Counted from the stretch's first letter, positions 10,256-20,246 are shown. The stretch is 64,000 nt of DNA from Caballeronia sp. INDeC2 (GCF_023631325.1 NZ_JALQDG010000003.1:62001-126000), one strand, 5' to 3'. The notes: generated by a model not told the origin, from the letters alone. Numbers and translations are program-made.

Positions 10256-11370
10256 TCGGGCTTTTGCTGCGACTGCTGAGCGACGCGCGCGGCCTCGGCG
10301 ATTGCCGCATCTTTCTGCGATTGCGCGTCGTAAGCCTCGACGATACGCGCGACGAGCGGATGCCGCACCACATCCGCCGACGTGAAGTGCGTGATCGCGA
10401 TGCCGCGCACTTCCGACAGCACATGCTGCGCCTCGATCAGCCCGCTCTTGTGGCCGCGCGGCAAATCGACCTGCGTCGTGTCGCCGGTGACGACCGCCTT
10501 CGAGCCGAAGCCGATACGCGTGAGGAACATCTTCATCTGCTCGGGCGTGGTGTTCTGTGCCTCGTCCAGAATGATGAACGCGTGATTCAGCGTGCGCCCG
10601 CGCATGTACGCGAGCGGCGCGATCTCGATCATCTGGCGCTCGAACATCTTCGCCGTCTTGTCGAAGCCGAGCAGATCGTATAGCGCGTCATAAAGCGGAC
10701 GCAAATACGGATCGACCTTCTGCGCGAGATCGCCCGGCAGGAAACCGAGCCGCTCGCCCGCTTCGACGGCCGGCCGCGTCAGCACGATGCGCTTCACCTG
10801 ATCGCGTTCGAGCGCATCGACCGCGCACGCGACCGCGAGATACGTCTTGCCCGTGCCCGCCGGCCCGATGCCGAACGTCACGTCGTGCGCGATGATCTGC
10901 TTCAGATACTCGCGCTGCGCCGGCGTGCGGCCGCGCAAATCGGCCCGGCGCGTGTAGAGCTTCGGGCCGTGGTCCTCGTCTTCGCCGAGATCGATCGTCG
11001 CGCTCGGTTCATCGAACGGATGATCGGGATCGCCACGAAAACGTGGATCGACTTCGCCTTCTTCGCCGTTGGCCTCGCGCGCATCCTTCGCGCGGCGCGT
11101 CGCATGGCGCGCCTCGACGAGCGCGAGCTGAATGTCGTCGACGGAAATCGGGTCGCGCGCGCGGTTATAGAAGTTTTCGAGCGCCGCGAGCGCGACTTTC
11201 GCGCCACGGCCGCGAATCGCGATCTTGTGGCCGCGCCGCGAAAGCGTCACGTCGAGCGCCTGCTCGATCTGCCGCAGATTTTCGTCGAGCGGGCCGCAGA
11301 GGTTGGCGAGCCGCGCGTTGTCGTCGCGCGGTGCGGTGAATTCCAGATGCTGCGTAGGAGCGTTCTTCAA
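10252..11370 (-). CDS. ybeZ: PhoH-like ATPase (YbeZ)
   Basis: 372 aa from a TTG start at 11370, chosen because [11 protein letters not shown] matches the family's usual N-terminus; no better start is visible. An N-terminal KH-like segment (about 25-75) is followed by the P-loop ATPase: Walker A GPAGTGKT at 169-176 and Walker B in [11 protein letters not shown]. YbeZ partners YbeY in RNA metabolism. An acidic linker (about 100-135) separates the domains. It begins 21 bases after miaB. Confidence 0.93.
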   Translation of the reverse strand: MKNAPTQHLEFTAPRDDNARLANLCGPLDENLRQIEQALDVTLSRRGHKIAIRGRGAKVALAALENFYNRARDPISVDDIQLALVEARHATRRAKDAREANGEEGEVDPRFRGDPDHPFDEPSATIDLGEDEDHGPKLYTRRADLRGRTPAQREYLKQIIAHDVTFGIGPAGTGKTYLAVACAVDALERDQVKRIVLTRPAVEAGERLGFLPGDLAQKVDPYLRPLYDALYDLLGFDKTAKMFERQMIEIAPLAYMRGRTLNHAFIILDEAQNTTPEQMKMFLTRIGFGSKAVVTGDTTQVDLPRGHKSGLIEAQHVLSEVRGIAITHFTSADVVRHPLVARIVEAYDAQSQKDAAIAEAARVAQQSQQKPE

Positions 11371-11391
11371 GGTGAACTTGAGTTCCTTTCT

Positions 11392-12753
11392 TTAGTGCGT
11401 CAGCTCGGGCGCCATGATGAGTTCGCCGCGCAGCGAATGCGGATACGCGTGCACGATCTTCACGTCGATCATCTGACCGATCAGTCGCGCGTGCGATTCG
11501 GCCGGCGCGGGGAAGTTGACGACGCGGTTGTTCTGCGTGCGTCCGGCGAGCTCGTTCGGATCCTTGCGCGCGGGCCGCTCGACGAGAATACGCTCGACCC
11601 GGCCGACCATCGACGCGCTGATGCGCTGCACGTTTTCCTCGATGGTCGCCTGCAGATGTTGCAGACGCTTCAACTTCACTTCGCGCGGTGTGTCGTCATG
11701 CAGGTTCGCGGCCGGCGTGCCGGGGCGCGGGCTGTAAATGAACGAAAAGCTCGTGTCGTAGCTCATCTCGTCGACGAGCGCCATCATCTTGTTGAAATCG
11801 TCTTCGGTCTCGCCAGGGAAGCCGACGATGAAGTCCGTCGACAGCGACAGATCCGGACGAATCGCGCGAAGTTTGCGGATGACCGACTTGTATTCGAGCA
11901 CGGTGTAGCCGCGCTTCATCGCCATCAGAATGCGATCCGAGCCGTGCTGCACAGGCAAATGCAGATGCGAGACGAGCTTCGGCACCTTCGCGTAAGTGTC
12001 GATGAGGCGCTGCGTGAATTCCTTCGGATGTGAAGTCGTATAGCGAATGCGTTCGATGCCCGGCACCTCCGCGACGTACTCGATGAGCGTCGCGAAATCC
12101 GCGATGTCGTGCGAGCCGAGCGTCAGCGCGCCACGATATGCGTTCACGTTCTGGCCGAGCAGCGTGACTTCGCGCACGCCCTGATCGGCGAGGCCGGCGA
12201 TCTCGGTGAGCACGTCGTCGAGCGGGCGCGAGACTTCCTCGCCGCGCGTGTAGGGCACGACGCAATAGCTGCAATACTTCGAGCAGCCTTCCATGATCGA
12301 CACGAACGCGCTCGGACCATCGACGCGCGCGGGCGGCAGATGATCGAACTTCTCGATTTCCGGGAACGTGATGTCGACTTGCGCGCGGCCGGTGGCGCGA
12401 CGCTGATCGATCATCGCGGGCAGGCGATGCAGCGTCTGCGGGCCGAACACGAGATCGACATACGGCGCGCGCGCGACGATCGACGCGCCTTCCTGGCTCG
12501 CGACGCAACCGCCGACGCCGATCAGCAGATTCGGGTTCGCTTCCTTCAGCTCGCGCACGCGGCCGAGATCGGAGAAGACTTTCTCCTGGGCCTTTTCGCG
12601 CACCGAGCACGTGTTGAACAGGATGACGTCCGCGTCTTCGGGCGTGTCCGTCTTGATGAGTCCTTCAGCGGCGCCGAGTACGTCGACCATTTTGTCGGAG
12701 TCGTACTCGTTCATCTGGCAGCCAAAGGTCTTTACATAAACTTTCTTGGTCAT
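11392..12753 (-). CDS. miaB: tRNA-2-methylthio-N6-isopentenyladenosine synthase
   Basis: 453 aa. This radical-SAM methylthiotransferase turns i6A37 into ms2i6A37. The N-terminal MTTase domain has three Fe-S cysteines ([30 protein letters not shown]). The radical-SAM CxxxCxxC is in [15 protein letters not shown], and a TRAM domain closes the protein. Its substrate is made by MiaA, encoded at 38-39 kb here. It is the first gene of the miaB-ybeZ-ybeY-chaC-corC-lnt run. Confidence 0.97.
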   Translation of the reverse strand: MTKKVYVKTFGCQMNEYDSDKMVDVLGAAEGLIKTDTPEDADVILFNTCSVREKAQEKVFSDLGRVRELKEANPNLLIGVGGCVASQEGASIVARAPYVDLVFGPQTLHRLPAMIDQRRATGRAQVDITFPEIEKFDHLPPARVDGPSAFVSIMEGCSKYCSYCVVPYTRGEEVSRPLDDVLTEIAGLADQGVREVTLLGQNVNAYRGALTLGSHDIADFATLIEYVAEVPGIERIRYTTSHPKEFTQRLIDTYAKVPKLVSHLHLPVQHGSDRILMAMKRGYTVLEYKSVIRKLRAIRPDLSLSTDFIVGFPGETEDDFNKMMALVDEMSYDTSFSFIYSPRPGTPAANLHDDTPREVKLKRLQHLQATIEENVQRISASMVGRVERILVERPARKDPNELAGRTQNNRVVNFPAPAESHARLIGQMIDVKIVHAYPHSLRGELIMAPELTH

Positions 12754-12865
12754 GAATCGTCGCCGGTCGCAGTGGTTGATCTGGGGGCGCTGGTCAAAGT
12801 AATTGAGGGAGTTTTCGCGGACTTCTACAGCGATCTGCCCGCTTCTTGCTGTAATTTAGCCCGAT

Positions 12866-12871
12866 ATTATA
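12866..12871 (-). promoter_or_regulatory. Candidate -10 box for the miaB operon
   Basis: On the minus strand a perfect TATAAT lies 113 bases before the miaB ATG, just at the stop codon of the lysR gene. No good -35 hexamer is visible at 17 bases. An activator-dependent or weak promoter is possible. The call rests mainly on the exact -10 match in GC-rich DNA. Confidence 0.35.
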
Positions 12872-13844
12872 GCGCCGACGGCCATTCCTGACGTGACAGG
12901 CGCGGCTCGGGCGGATACGCCAGATCGCCGAGCAGTTCATGCGTCGTTTTCTCGAAGCGCTCGACCAAAAAATCCAGCAGCACGCGCACGCGCGGCGCCA
13001 TGTAGCGGTTCGCGTGGAAGAGGGCGTGGACGGCGGCCTCGTGCGTGCACCAGTCGGGCAGCACCATCTTCAGCGTGCCGGCGCGAACGTCGGCGGCGAT
13101 ATCCCAGATCGATTTATGCGCGATGCCGTGGCCCGCGAGCGCCCACGCGCGGGTCATCGCGCCGTCGTTGGTTTCCCAGGCGTCGGGGAGCGGAATCGTG
13201 TACGCGTAGCGCTCGTCGCCGCGCACGAACGCGAGCTCGTTGAGCGGCCCGCTTGCCGTCACCACGACGACGAAATCGTGACCCACCAACTCGGCGGGCG
13301 TTTTCGGCTCGCCCTTGCGCGTGAGATAGTCGGGCGACGCGCATAGCACGCGCCGATTCGGCGCGAGCGCACGAGCGGCCAGTCCGCTGTCCGGCGGCGC
13401 GCCGAAACGAATCGCGAGATCGATCTCTTCCTGAAGCAGATTCGACACGGAGTCCGACAGCGTCAGCGCGAACCGTACGTCCGGATGCAGCGCGCTGAAT
13501 TCGTCGATCCAGCCGCGCAGCATCGAGCGTCCGAAATTCGACGTCGCCGAGATGCGCACCTTGCCGCGCACGACGTTCTGACCGGCTTGCAGCGCGGCTT
13601 CGGCGTCGTCGATCGCCTGTAGCGCGATCCGGCAGTGCTGCAGATACAGGCGGCCTTCGTCGGTGACGCGCAATTGCCGCGTCGTGCGCTCGAAGAGCCG
13701 CGTGTGCAGCGCTTTTTCCAGCTTGATGAGCCGCGCGCTCGCCGCGGCCGGCGACAGTCCGAGCTTACGCCCCGCCGCCGAGAGGCTGCCCGCAGCCGCC
13801 GCTTCCACGAAAAGGCGCATGTCGCCGAGCCGATCCATAGTCAT
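12867..13844 (-). CDS. LysR-family transcriptional regulator
   Basis: 325 aa from ATG 13844; an in-frame TTG two codons upstream and an ATG two codons downstream are alternatives. N-terminal winged HTH (residues about 5-62, with [20 protein letters not shown]) and a C-terminal LysR substrate-binding domain. It is divergent from the VOC/MFS/HAD genes with about 100 bases between, so it probably controls them. The effector is unknown. Confidence 0.9.
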   Translation of the reverse strand: MTMDRLGDMRLFVEAAAAGSLSAAGRKLGLSPAAASARLIKLEKALHTRLFERTTRQLRVTDEGRLYLQHCRIALQAIDDAEAALQAGQNVVRGKVRISATSNFGRSMLRGWIDEFSALHPDVRFALTLSDSVSNLLQEEIDLAIRFGAPPDSGLAARALAPNRRVLCASPDYLTRKGEPKTPAELVGHDFVVVVTASGPLNELAFVRGDERYAYTIPLPDAWETNDGAMTRAWALAGHGIAHKSIWDIAADVRAGTLKMVLPDWCTHEAAVHALFHANRYMAPRVRVLLDFLVERFEKTTHELLGDLAYPPEPRLSRQEWPSAL

Positions 13845-13857
13845 TTTCAAATCTCGT

Positions 13858-13872
13858 TTGACAATGATTCAA
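13858..13872. promoter_or_regulatory. Candidate LysR operator (T-N11-A dyad)
   Basis: The 15-base dyad TTGA-N7-TCAA fits the T-N11-A LysR core. It lies in the 105-base divergent region, close to the lysR start. Its first six bases also read TTGACA, a good -35 hexamer toward the VOC gene, though no strong -10 follows at 17 bases. Assignment is inference from position and symmetry. Confidence 0.45.
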
Positions 13873-13949
13873 AGCGTAGACCAATTATCAAAGCAGCGCA
13901 TTGCTCGCAAAATGCGGCCCAGCGTTAACCCTTAAGGAGCGTTCGCGTC

Positions 13950-14333
13950 ATGCAACTCGACCACGCCACTCTCGTCGCGCCCGATTGCGATGCGTTCATG
14001 CGCTTTTTCGTCGATATCGCCGGGATGCGAGTCGGGCAGCGGCCGCCGTTCGGCGCCAGCGGTTACTGGCTTTATCTCGATGCGCGGCCGGCGGTGCATC
14101 TGATCGCCTCGGGTGTCGCGGATTTGCGTCCCGCCGAGCGGCCAAGCGCGACACGAATCGACCATCTGGCGCTGCGCATCGACAACGAAGTCGAGTGGCG
14201 CGCCTTGCTCGAACGTCTCGATTGCCACGGCTATGCCTACCAATTCGCCGAAGTGCCGCTCGCCCGCGAGCTTCAGCTCTTCGTGCGGCTGGCGCGAGGC
14301 GTGGTCGTCGAATTCGTGACCGCTCAATTCTGA
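13950..14333 (+). CDS. VOC (glyoxalase/dioxygenase-superfamily) protein
   Basis: 127 aa. One VOC module pair: it starts MQLDHATLVAPD, with a second half from IDHLALRIDNEVEW. Possible metal ligands are H5, H in DHLAL and E in VVEFVTAQF. The substrate cannot be told; members include dioxygenases, isomerases and antibiotic-binding proteins. It has an AAGGAG-like ribosome site just upstream and is followed by an MFS exporter after 12 bases, so they are probably cotranscribed. Confidence 0.85.
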   Translation: MQLDHATLVAPDCDAFMRFFVDIAGMRVGQRPPFGASGYWLYLDARPAVHLIASGVADLRPAERPSATRIDHLALRIDNEVEWRALLERLDCHGYAYQFAEVPLARELQLFVRLARGVVVEFVTAQF

Positions 14334-14345
14334 ACTGGAGTCACC

Positions 14346-15524
14346 ATGCCTCTTCCCCTCCTTGCGCTGGCGATCAGCGCTTTCGCCATCGGCACGACGG
14401 AGTTCGTCATCATGGGCTTGCTGCCCAACGTCGCGCACGATCTTTCCGTGTCGATTCCGTCGGCGGGCCTGCTCGTCACCGGTTACGCGCTCGGCGTCGC
14501 GGTCGGCGCGCCGCTGCTCGCCGTGCTGACGAGCAAGCTGCCGCGCAAGCTCGCGCTGCAACTGCTCATGCTCGTGTTTATCGTCGGCAACGTGCTGTGC
14601 GCGGTCGCGCCGGGCTATGGACTGTTGATGCTCGCGCGCGTCGTGACGTCGTTCGCGCACGGCTCGTTCTTCGGCATCGGCGCGGTCGTGGCCGCGTCGC
14701 TCGTGCCGGCGGACAAGCGCGCAAGCGCCATCGCGCTAATGTTCACCGGGCTCACGCTCGCAAACGTGCTGGGCGTGCCGTTCGGGACGTTCATCGGCCA
14801 GGAGCTGGGCTGGCGCGCGACATTTTGGATCGTCGCCGGGCTGGGCGTGCTTTCCGCGCTCGGCGTGACCGCGCTCGTGCCGAATCGCCACGATTCCGCG
14901 CCGAGCGGACTCGGGCGCGAAGTGCGCGTGCTGCGCGACGGCCAGGTCTGGCTCGCGCTCATGATGACCGTGCTCGGCTTCGGCAGCGTGTTCGTCGTGT
15001 TCACCTATATCGCGCCGATTCTGGAACAGGTCGGCGGTTTCTCGCCGCGCGCCGTCACGCTGATTCTGGTGTTGTTCGGCGCTGGGCTCACGATCGGCAA
15101 TACGATCGGCGGCAAGCTCGCCGACCGCGCGCTGATGCCCTCGCTGATGGGCATTCTGTTCGCCCTCGCGATCGTCATGGCCGTGTTCGCGAAGACGAGC
15201 CACAGTCAGATCGGCGCGATCGTCACGATTTTCGTGTGGGGCATCGCGGCGTTCGCGACGGTGCCGCCGTTGCAGGCGCGCGTCGTCGAGAAGGCGAAGG
15301 ACGCGCCGAATCTGGCATCGACGCTCAATATCGGCGCGTTCAACGTCGGCAATGCGGGCGGTGCGTGGCTCGGCGGCGCGGTGCTGACGCACGGTCACGG
15401 TCTCGATGCGCTTCCGTGGGCGGCCGCGGCGGTCGCCCTCGCTGCCCTCGCGGTGACGTGGCTCGCCGCGCGGCTGGATTCGCCCCGCATTACATCCGAA
15501 GTAAAAGCAGCCGATGCTTGCTGA
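14346..15524 (+). CDS. MFS exporter, AraJ/YdhP (sugar/drug efflux) type
   Basis: 392 aa with about 12 hydrophobic segments. The N-terminus ALAISAFAIGTTEFVIMGLL is characteristic of the DHA1 AraJ/YdhP/PbuE group. It very likely exports a small metabolite or drug by proton antiport. It is sandwiched between the VOC protein and a HAD phosphatase and faces a LysR regulator, the classic layout of a regulated efflux or resistance unit. The substrate is not known. Confidence 0.88.
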   Translation: MPLPLLALAISAFAIGTTEFVIMGLLPNVAHDLSVSIPSAGLLVTGYALGVAVGAPLLAVLTSKLPRKLALQLLMLVFIVGNVLCAVAPGYGLLMLARVVTSFAHGSFFGIGAVVAASLVPADKRASAIALMFTGLTLANVLGVPFGTFIGQELGWRATFWIVAGLGVLSALGVTALVPNRHDSAPSGLGREVRVLRDGQVWLALMMTVLGFGSVFVVFTYIAPILEQVGGFSPRAVTLILVLFGAGLTIGNTIGGKLADRALMPSLMGILFALAIVMAVFAKTSHSQIGAIVTIFVWGIAAFATVPPLQARVVEKAKDAPNLASTLNIGAFNVGNAGGAWLGGAVLTHGHGLDALPWAAAAVALAALAVTWLAARLDSPRITSEVKAADAC

Positions 15525-15561
15525 ACGCTTATCATGTTGGCTCAACGTAATTCGAGCCAAC

Positions 15562-16248
15562 ATGATCGATCATCTCATCTGCGATTGCGACGGCGTGCTC
15601 GTCGATAGCGAAGTCATCGCGGATCGCGTGATGCTGGACGTCCTGACCGAGACGTTTCCCGGCATCGACTTCAAACCGGCCGTCAAGACGGCTTTCGGAC
15701 AGCAGACCTCGCGCTTCCTGACTCATCTGGAGACGAAGTTCGGCATCGTGATGCCGCCGGATTTCGTCAACACGATCGAGGCGCGCGTCGCGGTGGAACT
15801 CGCGCGCTCGGTCGGACCGATCGCCGGCGTGCGCGCCGCGCTGCAAGCGTGCGGCTTGCCGGTCGCGGTGGTGTCGAACAGCCGTCTGGAGCGCGTGCGC
15901 GCGTCGGTGCGGCGCGCGGGTCTGGACGAACTTGTCGGCGCTCGCGTGTTCAGTGCGCAGCAGGTCGAGCGGCCGAAGCCCTATCCCGATGTCTACCTGC
16001 TCGCGGCGCGCACGCTAGATGTCGCGCCCGAGCGCTGCCTCGTCGTGGAAGACAGCGTCGCCGGACTGACGGCGGCGCGCGCGGCGGGCATGAAGACCAT
16101 CGCGTTCGTCGGCGCGAGCCATATTCCGTCCGGCTACGCGCAGGTGCTGCGCGAAACCGGCATCACGCGGATCATGGAGCACATGGACGAACTTCCCGCG
16201 CTCGTCGCGGCTGGCGTACGCGGGGATTTCGGCGACGTGCTGTCCTGA
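15562..16248 (+). CDS. HAD-IA phosphatase (YieH / phosphoglucomutase-like)
   Basis: 228 aa from MIDHLICDCDGVLVDSE; an open frame extends upstream to 15514 but overlaps the MFS gene and lacks conservation. HAD motif I is DCDGVLVDSE, motif II in VSNSRLERV, motif III KPYPDVYL, motif IV VVEDSVAGLTAA. The cap is the alpha-helical type. Closest recalled families are 6-phosphogluconate phosphatase and beta-phosphoglucomutase-like enzymes; the substrate is not predictable. Confidence 0.85.
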   Translation: MIDHLICDCDGVLVDSEVIADRVMLDVLTETFPGIDFKPAVKTAFGQQTSRFLTHLETKFGIVMPPDFVNTIEARVAVELARSVGPIAGVRAALQACGLPVAVVSNSRLERVRASVRRAGLDELVGARVFSAQQVERPKPYPDVYLLAARTLDVAPERCLVVEDSVAGLTAARAAGMKTIAFVGASHIPSGYAQVLRETGITRIMEHMDELPALVAAGVRGDFGDVLS

Positions 16249-16260
16249 GCGCCTGGCGAC

Positions 16261-16995
16261 TCAGGCCGTTTCTTCGACGGTCTCGCGAGTTGCTGCAAGC
16301 GTCGTGCGGAATTCGACGAGCTCCGCGATGGTCAGCATCGGCAGGCGATGTTCCCGTGCGAAGCGCTCGACTTGCTCGCCGCGCGTCATCGTGCCGTCGG
16401 GATTCATCAATTCGCACAGCACGCCGGCGGGCTTGAGGCCCGCGAGAATCGCCAGATCGATGGTGCCTTCCGTGTGCCCGCGCCGCGCGAGCACGCCGCC
16501 CGGCATTGCGCGCAACGGGAAGACGTGGCCGGGCCGGACGATATCGCCCGGCTTCGCATGATCGGCGATGGCCGCGCGGATCGTCGTCACGCGATCCGCC
16601 GCCGATACCCCCGTAGTCACGCCTTCGCGCGCTTCAATCGACACCGTGAACGCGGTGCCGTAGCGGCTGCCGTTGGCGGCGGCCATCGGCGGAAGTTCGA
16701 GCGCGCGCACTTTGTCGTCGGGCAAGCACAGGCACACGATGCCGCTGCATTCGCGGATCAGAAGGGCCATGGTGGCGTCGGTGAGCTTTTCGGCGGCGAC
16801 GATCAGATCGGCTTCGTTCTCGCGATCGTCATCGTCCTGAAGTACGACGGGGCGGCCTTCGCGCATGGCGTCGAGCGCAGCGGCGATGCGCGGCGGAACG
16901 TCGAACGAGGCGAGTTGAGGAAGGTCGGCAAAGGCGTCGTCGGCGATGACGGCGGGTGCGGCAAACGACAGGCTGGTAGCTTGGGTCTGGGACAT
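16261..16995 (-). CDS. ribB: 3,4-dihydroxy-2-butanone 4-phosphate synthase
   Basis: 244 aa from the ATG at 16995 ([14 protein letters not shown]); the frame stays open upstream through the riboswitch but is not coding there. It converts ribulose 5-phosphate to the four-carbon riboflavin precursor. Key blocks: [52 protein letters not shown]. It is a single-domain RibB without a GTP cyclohydrolase II part, plus about 35 extra N-terminal residues. An FMN riboswitch precedes it. Confidence 0.95.
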   Translation of the reverse strand: MSQTQATSLSFAAPAVIADDAFADLPQLASFDVPPRIAAALDAMREGRPVVLQDDDDRENEADLIVAAEKLTDATMALLIRECSGIVCLCLPDDKVRALELPPMAAANGSRYGTAFTVSIEAREGVTTGVSAADRVTTIRAAIADHAKPGDIVRPGHVFPLRAMPGGVLARRGHTEGTIDLAILAGLKPAGVLCELMNPDGTMTRGEQVERFAREHRLPMLTIAELVEFRTTLAATRETVEETA

Positions 16996-17150
16996 GTGAA
17001 ACGCTCTCGCGGAGAAATTAGGCGAAAAACGTTTCAGGGCATTGCAAACAGACAGAACGACACCCCGCGGCGACACGCCCGAAGGCGCGGCGTCGTCCGG
17101 TTCGGCGCGATGCGAGAATCGCCTTGGGGGAACGGACGTGACTATCTGCA

Positions 17151-17310
17151 CATCTTCTCTCATCCGGACTGTGACCGTCGGCTCTGGCTTTTCACCAGAT
17201 CTGCTGACCCCACGCATGTTGCCGGCGCGGGCGCTCGCGGGCTCGTGGTCTGGCCGCGAAGCCTCGCCACATACCGCCGGTGGGGAATTGCACCCCGCCC
17301 TGAAGACGTA
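17151..17310 (-). promoter_or_regulatory. FMN riboswitch (RFN element)
   Basis: Read on the minus strand, the leader contains the conserved RFN blocks in order: CTTCAGGGCGGGGTGCAATT, CCCCACCGGCGGTA, AGCCCGCGAGCG, GATCTGGTGAAAAGCCAGAG, CCGACGGTCACAGTCCGGAT and GAGAGAAGATG. All six-way junction segments are present. It ends about 155 bases before the ribB ATG, so FMN binding should repress ribB by terminating transcription or hiding the start. Confidence 0.97.
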
Positions 17311-17346
17311 CTGAGTGCCGCCGGTCGGAAGCTCGACGGTTTTTTC

Positions 17347-17375
17347 AGGATACCGCACGCCGCGGATTTTTGCAC
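17347..17375 (-). promoter_or_regulatory. Candidate sigma70 promoter of the ribB leader
   Basis: Minus strand: -35 GTGCAA (17370-17375), 17-base spacer, -10 TATCCT (17347-17352), about 37 bases before the riboswitch. This would start transcription just upstream of the aptamer, as required. Both hexamers are imperfect. Confidence 0.4.
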
Positions 17376-17423
17376 CGCCGCATGGCGGGACGTTCCGTAA
17401 AACGACATCGGCGGTGCGGCTCA

Positions 17424-18920
17424 TTAGTTGTCTGCCCATGTTTTCGCTGCGCTCACCGCGCGTTGCCATCCGGCGAGACAGGACTCGATCTCCGGTTGCG
17501 GCTTCGACGGGCTGAACCGGCGCTCCAGTTGCCATTGCGCCTTGAGTTCGTCGACATCCTTCCAATAGCCGACCGCGAGCCCCGCGAGATATGCCGCGCC
17601 GAGCGCCGTCGTTTCCGCGATGCGCGGCCGCGCGACGTCGACGCCGAGGATGTCCGCCTGAAATTGCATCAGCAGATTGTTCGCGCAGGCGCCGCCATCC
17701 ACGCGCAATTCGCCGATGCGCATGCCCGAGTCCGCTTGCATCGCCTTGAGCACGTCGAGCGACTGATACGCGATCGAATCGAGCGCCGCGCGCGCGATAT
17801 GACTCGATGTCGTGCCGCGCGTGACGCCGAAGAGCGTGCCGCGTGCGCGCGCGTTCCAGTGCGGCGCGCCGAGCCCGGCGAACGCGGGCACGAGATAGAC
17901 GCCGTCGCTATGCGGGACGCCACGCGCGAGCGCCTCGACTTCGCTTGCGTGGCGAATGAGGCCGAGGCCATCGCGCAGCCATTGCACGACCGCGCCCGCG
18001 ATGAAGATGCTGCCTTCGAGCGCATAAGTGACCTGATCGCCGATCTGCCAGGCGATCGTCGTGACGAGGTTATTGCGCGACTCGATCGGCTTGTCGCCCG
18101 TATTCATGACGAGAAAGCAGCCGGTGCCATAGGTGTTCTTCACCATGCCGGAATCCGTGCACATCTGTCCGAAGAGGGCCGCGTGCTGATCGCCGGCAAG
18201 CGACGCGAGCGGCACGTCCGCGGCGAACACCGTGCCTTGCGTCGTGCCATATACCTCGGACGATATACGCACTTCCGGCAGCATGCTGCGCGGTATGTCG
18301 AGCGCGTCGAGCAGTTCGTCGTCCCAGCGCCGCTCATGGATGTTGAAGAGCATGGTGCGCGATGCGTTCGTGACGTCCGTGATATGCAGGCTTTGCCGCG
18401 TGAAATTCCACACGAGCCAGCTATCGACGGTGCCGAACGCGAGCCGTCCTTGCTTCGCCTTGTCGCGGGCGCCTTCGATGTTGTCGAGAATCCAGCGGAT
18501 CTTCGTCGCGGAGAAATACGCGTCGATGGGCAGGCCGGTCTTCGCCCGCACCATGGCTTCGAGGCCGCGCGACTTGAGTTCGTCGCAGAAGCCGGCCGTG
18601 CGACGGTCCTGCCAGACGATCGCGTTGTAGATCGGCTTGCCCGTCTGGCGGTCCCAGACGATGGTGGTTTCCCGCTGATTCGTGATGCCTACCGCCGCGA
18701 TCGATGAAGCGCGCGCGCCGGCGCGCGTGACGGCTTCGGCGGCGACGCCTGCCTGCGTCGACCAGATTTCCTGCGGATCGTGTTCGACCCAGCCCGCTTG
18801 CGGATAAAGCTGCTGAAACTCCTTCTGCGCCACGGACACGACGTTGCCGTTTCTATCGAACAACATGGCGCGTGAACTGGTCGTGCCCTGGTCGAGCGCG
18901 AGAACGTACTGATCCTGCAT
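17424..18920 (-). CDS. glpK: Glycerol kinase
   Basis: 498 aa, FGGY family. It phosphorylates glycerol to sn-glycerol 3-phosphate. Starts [20 protein letters not shown] (ATPase phosphate-1 loop). FGGY signatures are in the middle ([14 protein letters not shown]) and C-terminal half ([19 protein letters not shown]). The usual glpF and glpD partners are not adjacent here. It ends 113 bases before the riboswitch of ribB and is divergent from a small lipoprotein gene. Confidence 0.97.
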   Translation of the reverse strand: MQDQYVLALDQGTTSSRAMLFDRNGNVVSVAQKEFQQLYPQAGWVEHDPQEIWSTQAGVAAEAVTRAGARASSIAAVGITNQRETTIVWDRQTGKPIYNAIVWQDRRTAGFCDELKSRGLEAMVRAKTGLPIDAYFSATKIRWILDNIEGARDKAKQGRLAFGTVDSWLVWNFTRQSLHITDVTNASRTMLFNIHERRWDDELLDALDIPRSMLPEVRISSEVYGTTQGTVFAADVPLASLAGDQHAALFGQMCTDSGMVKNTYGTGCFLVMNTGDKPIESRNNLVTTIAWQIGDQVTYALEGSIFIAGAVVQWLRDGLGLIRHASEVEALARGVPHSDGVYLVPAFAGLGAPHWNARARGTLFGVTRGTTSSHIARAALDSIAYQSLDVLKAMQADSGMRIGELRVDGGACANNLLMQFQADILGVDVARPRIAETTALGAAYLAGLAVGYWKDVDELKAQWQLERRFSPSKPQPEIESCLAGWQRAVSAAKTWADN

Positions 18921-19143
18921 GGTCTTCTCCGATTTGAGCCGGCATCGACGCGCCGTGCACTGCCAGCCGATGTCCGTTTGCGCAATCTATCGGAGCGAGG
19001 CCACGCGGACAACCTGGCCGAATGGCATAAGCCGCGCGACATGCCTCGCTCGAACGTCGATTGGCCTATGCCGTTCGGCCGAGTGGCGCGACGGTTCCGT
19101 TCGTCCGATACTGGCGTCACGAAATCGATCGAAGGTGAGTGCG

Positions 19144-19527
19144 ATGCGGATGCTGTGGGTTTCAGGCGTGCTGAGTGCGGCGTTGTTGGCGGGCTGCGTG
19201 GGAACACCCAATTTGGACGGAACGATGGGCGCGCCCTCGTTCGATGCGCTGCAGGGCATGTGCGGGACGTCGTCCCCGGTCGATTACGGCGCGGACGCGC
19301 AATCGGTCTACTCGACCTTCTACGACGCCTATGTGGCCGAGCGGCGCGGCGGGTTATCGAGGGAGCGTTTCTGCGCTTTCCAGACGGCGATCGCGGAGCG
19401 TTATAGCAGCTATCGGGCGAATCCCGGCCCCGATGCGCAGAGCGCATGGGCGAGCTTCTTTCTGGATCAGCGCGCACAGGCGCTGAGCTGGCGTGCCGCA
19501 GTCGATCCGACGCTGCGTGCCGGCTGA
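19144..19527 (+). CDS. Small predicted lipoprotein, function unknown
   Basis: 127 aa from ATG 19144, preceded by a GAAGGTGAG ribosome site. A short signal peptide ends in the lipobox LLAGC with Cys18. The mature part is about 110 aa, with FYDAYVAERRGGLSRERFCAFQ and YSSYRANPGPDAQSAWASFF. I do not recognise a domain. It stands alone, divergent from glpK. It is real by start signal, lipobox and codon bias. Confidence 0.75.
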   Translation: MRMLWVSGVLSAALLAGCVGTPNLDGTMGAPSFDALQGMCGTSSPVDYGADAQSVYSTFYDAYVAERRGGLSRERFCAFQTAIAERYSSYRANPGPDAQSAWASFFLDQRAQALSWRAAVDPTLRAG

Positions 19528-19607
19528 ATTAACTTGATGAGAGGTGCGGGAGGAGGTGAAACGGACGCGGCCGTGGGCCGCGCCGCGAGTCCTGCTACGC
19601 GTGCTAG

Positions 19608-19805
19608 CTACGAAAAACGCTTGAAAGCTTTGACGGTGGAATCGCCGGTGGCCGTGAGGCGCCATTGTTGACGTCCAGATGCGAGATTTTCGAGTTGAAC
19701 GAGCTGACGTTCGAGCAGAGCGTCGAGTTCCTCGCGTTCCATGTCGACCTGATTGGGCGCTTCTTGAACCAGTAGCAGCGTGGCAAATTCGTGCGGACTC
19801 AGCAT
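19608..19805 (-). CDS. Small conserved-type hypothetical protein
   Basis: 65 aa from MLSPHEFATLLLVQEAP. The start at 19805 is preferred because GGAG lies 7 bases before it; an ATG four codons upstream has no such site and itself overlaps the GGAG. The chain is acidic and helical (QVDMEREELDALLERQLVQL) with a basic end (RLTATGDSTVKAF). It resembles short proteins I recall from Burkholderia, with no known function. No membrane segment. Confidence 0.65.
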   Translation of the reverse strand: MLSPHEFATLLLVQEAPNQVDMEREELDALLERQLVQLENLASGRQQWRLTATGDSTVKAFKRFS

Positions 19806-20246
19806 TGTGTTCTCCATGACGACCGAACGGCATAAGCAGCCGGCTTTGTAAGCCGGATCTTTTTGCTTCGAAACGTTGTACGGGGAAACTGAAAAACCGC
19901 CGGGCAAACGCGCGGATTTTGTACTGCGGATGCCGGGAATTGGGATTGTAGGCAAGCGTCTGACAAGTGCCAAACTCACGTTGAAAATTTTGGCTTTGAC
20001 TTTTTGTGGTGGTGGAAGCGGTCCATCGCTGGCGCGAATTCGGAGAATCGACTTGAACTTCGTGCGGCAGCGCACACAAGCGCGGGCGCAAAGCGAGCGC
20101 AATGGATTCATGCACGTTGCTCATTAATTTATACGATAAATGAATTTGTTTTGGATTAAGCGGACAATGCAATATTCCTCCTTTGCACGGCCGGCCAAAA
20201 GAATCGCCCGGCACGTTCTGCCCGCTCGAATTTCGGACTTCATTCA
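19806..20246. other. 441-base intergenic region with an AT-rich island
   Basis: Between the 65-aa gene (minus) and ggt (plus). No convincing ORF. Around 20120-20180 the DNA turns AT-rich and contains the dyad ATTTAT-ACG-ATAAAT (20127-20141). This is the likely place for divergent promoters, although no clean -35/-10 pair could be fixed. Confidence 0.4.

Noticed and set aside
13901..15550. A 549-aa plus-strand frame overlapping the VOC and MFS genes
   Set aside because: It reads Ala/Arg-rich nonsense across two well-supported genes.
17372..17418. Hairpin GCACCGCCG...CGGCGGTGC after glpK as a terminator
   Set aside because: The loop is 29 bases and no U-tract follows; probably chance in GC-rich DNA.
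20127..20141. ATTTAT-ACG-ATAAAT as a strong operator
   Set aside because: Short and AT-rich; chance symmetry is likely, so it is only mentioned as part of the intergenic region.
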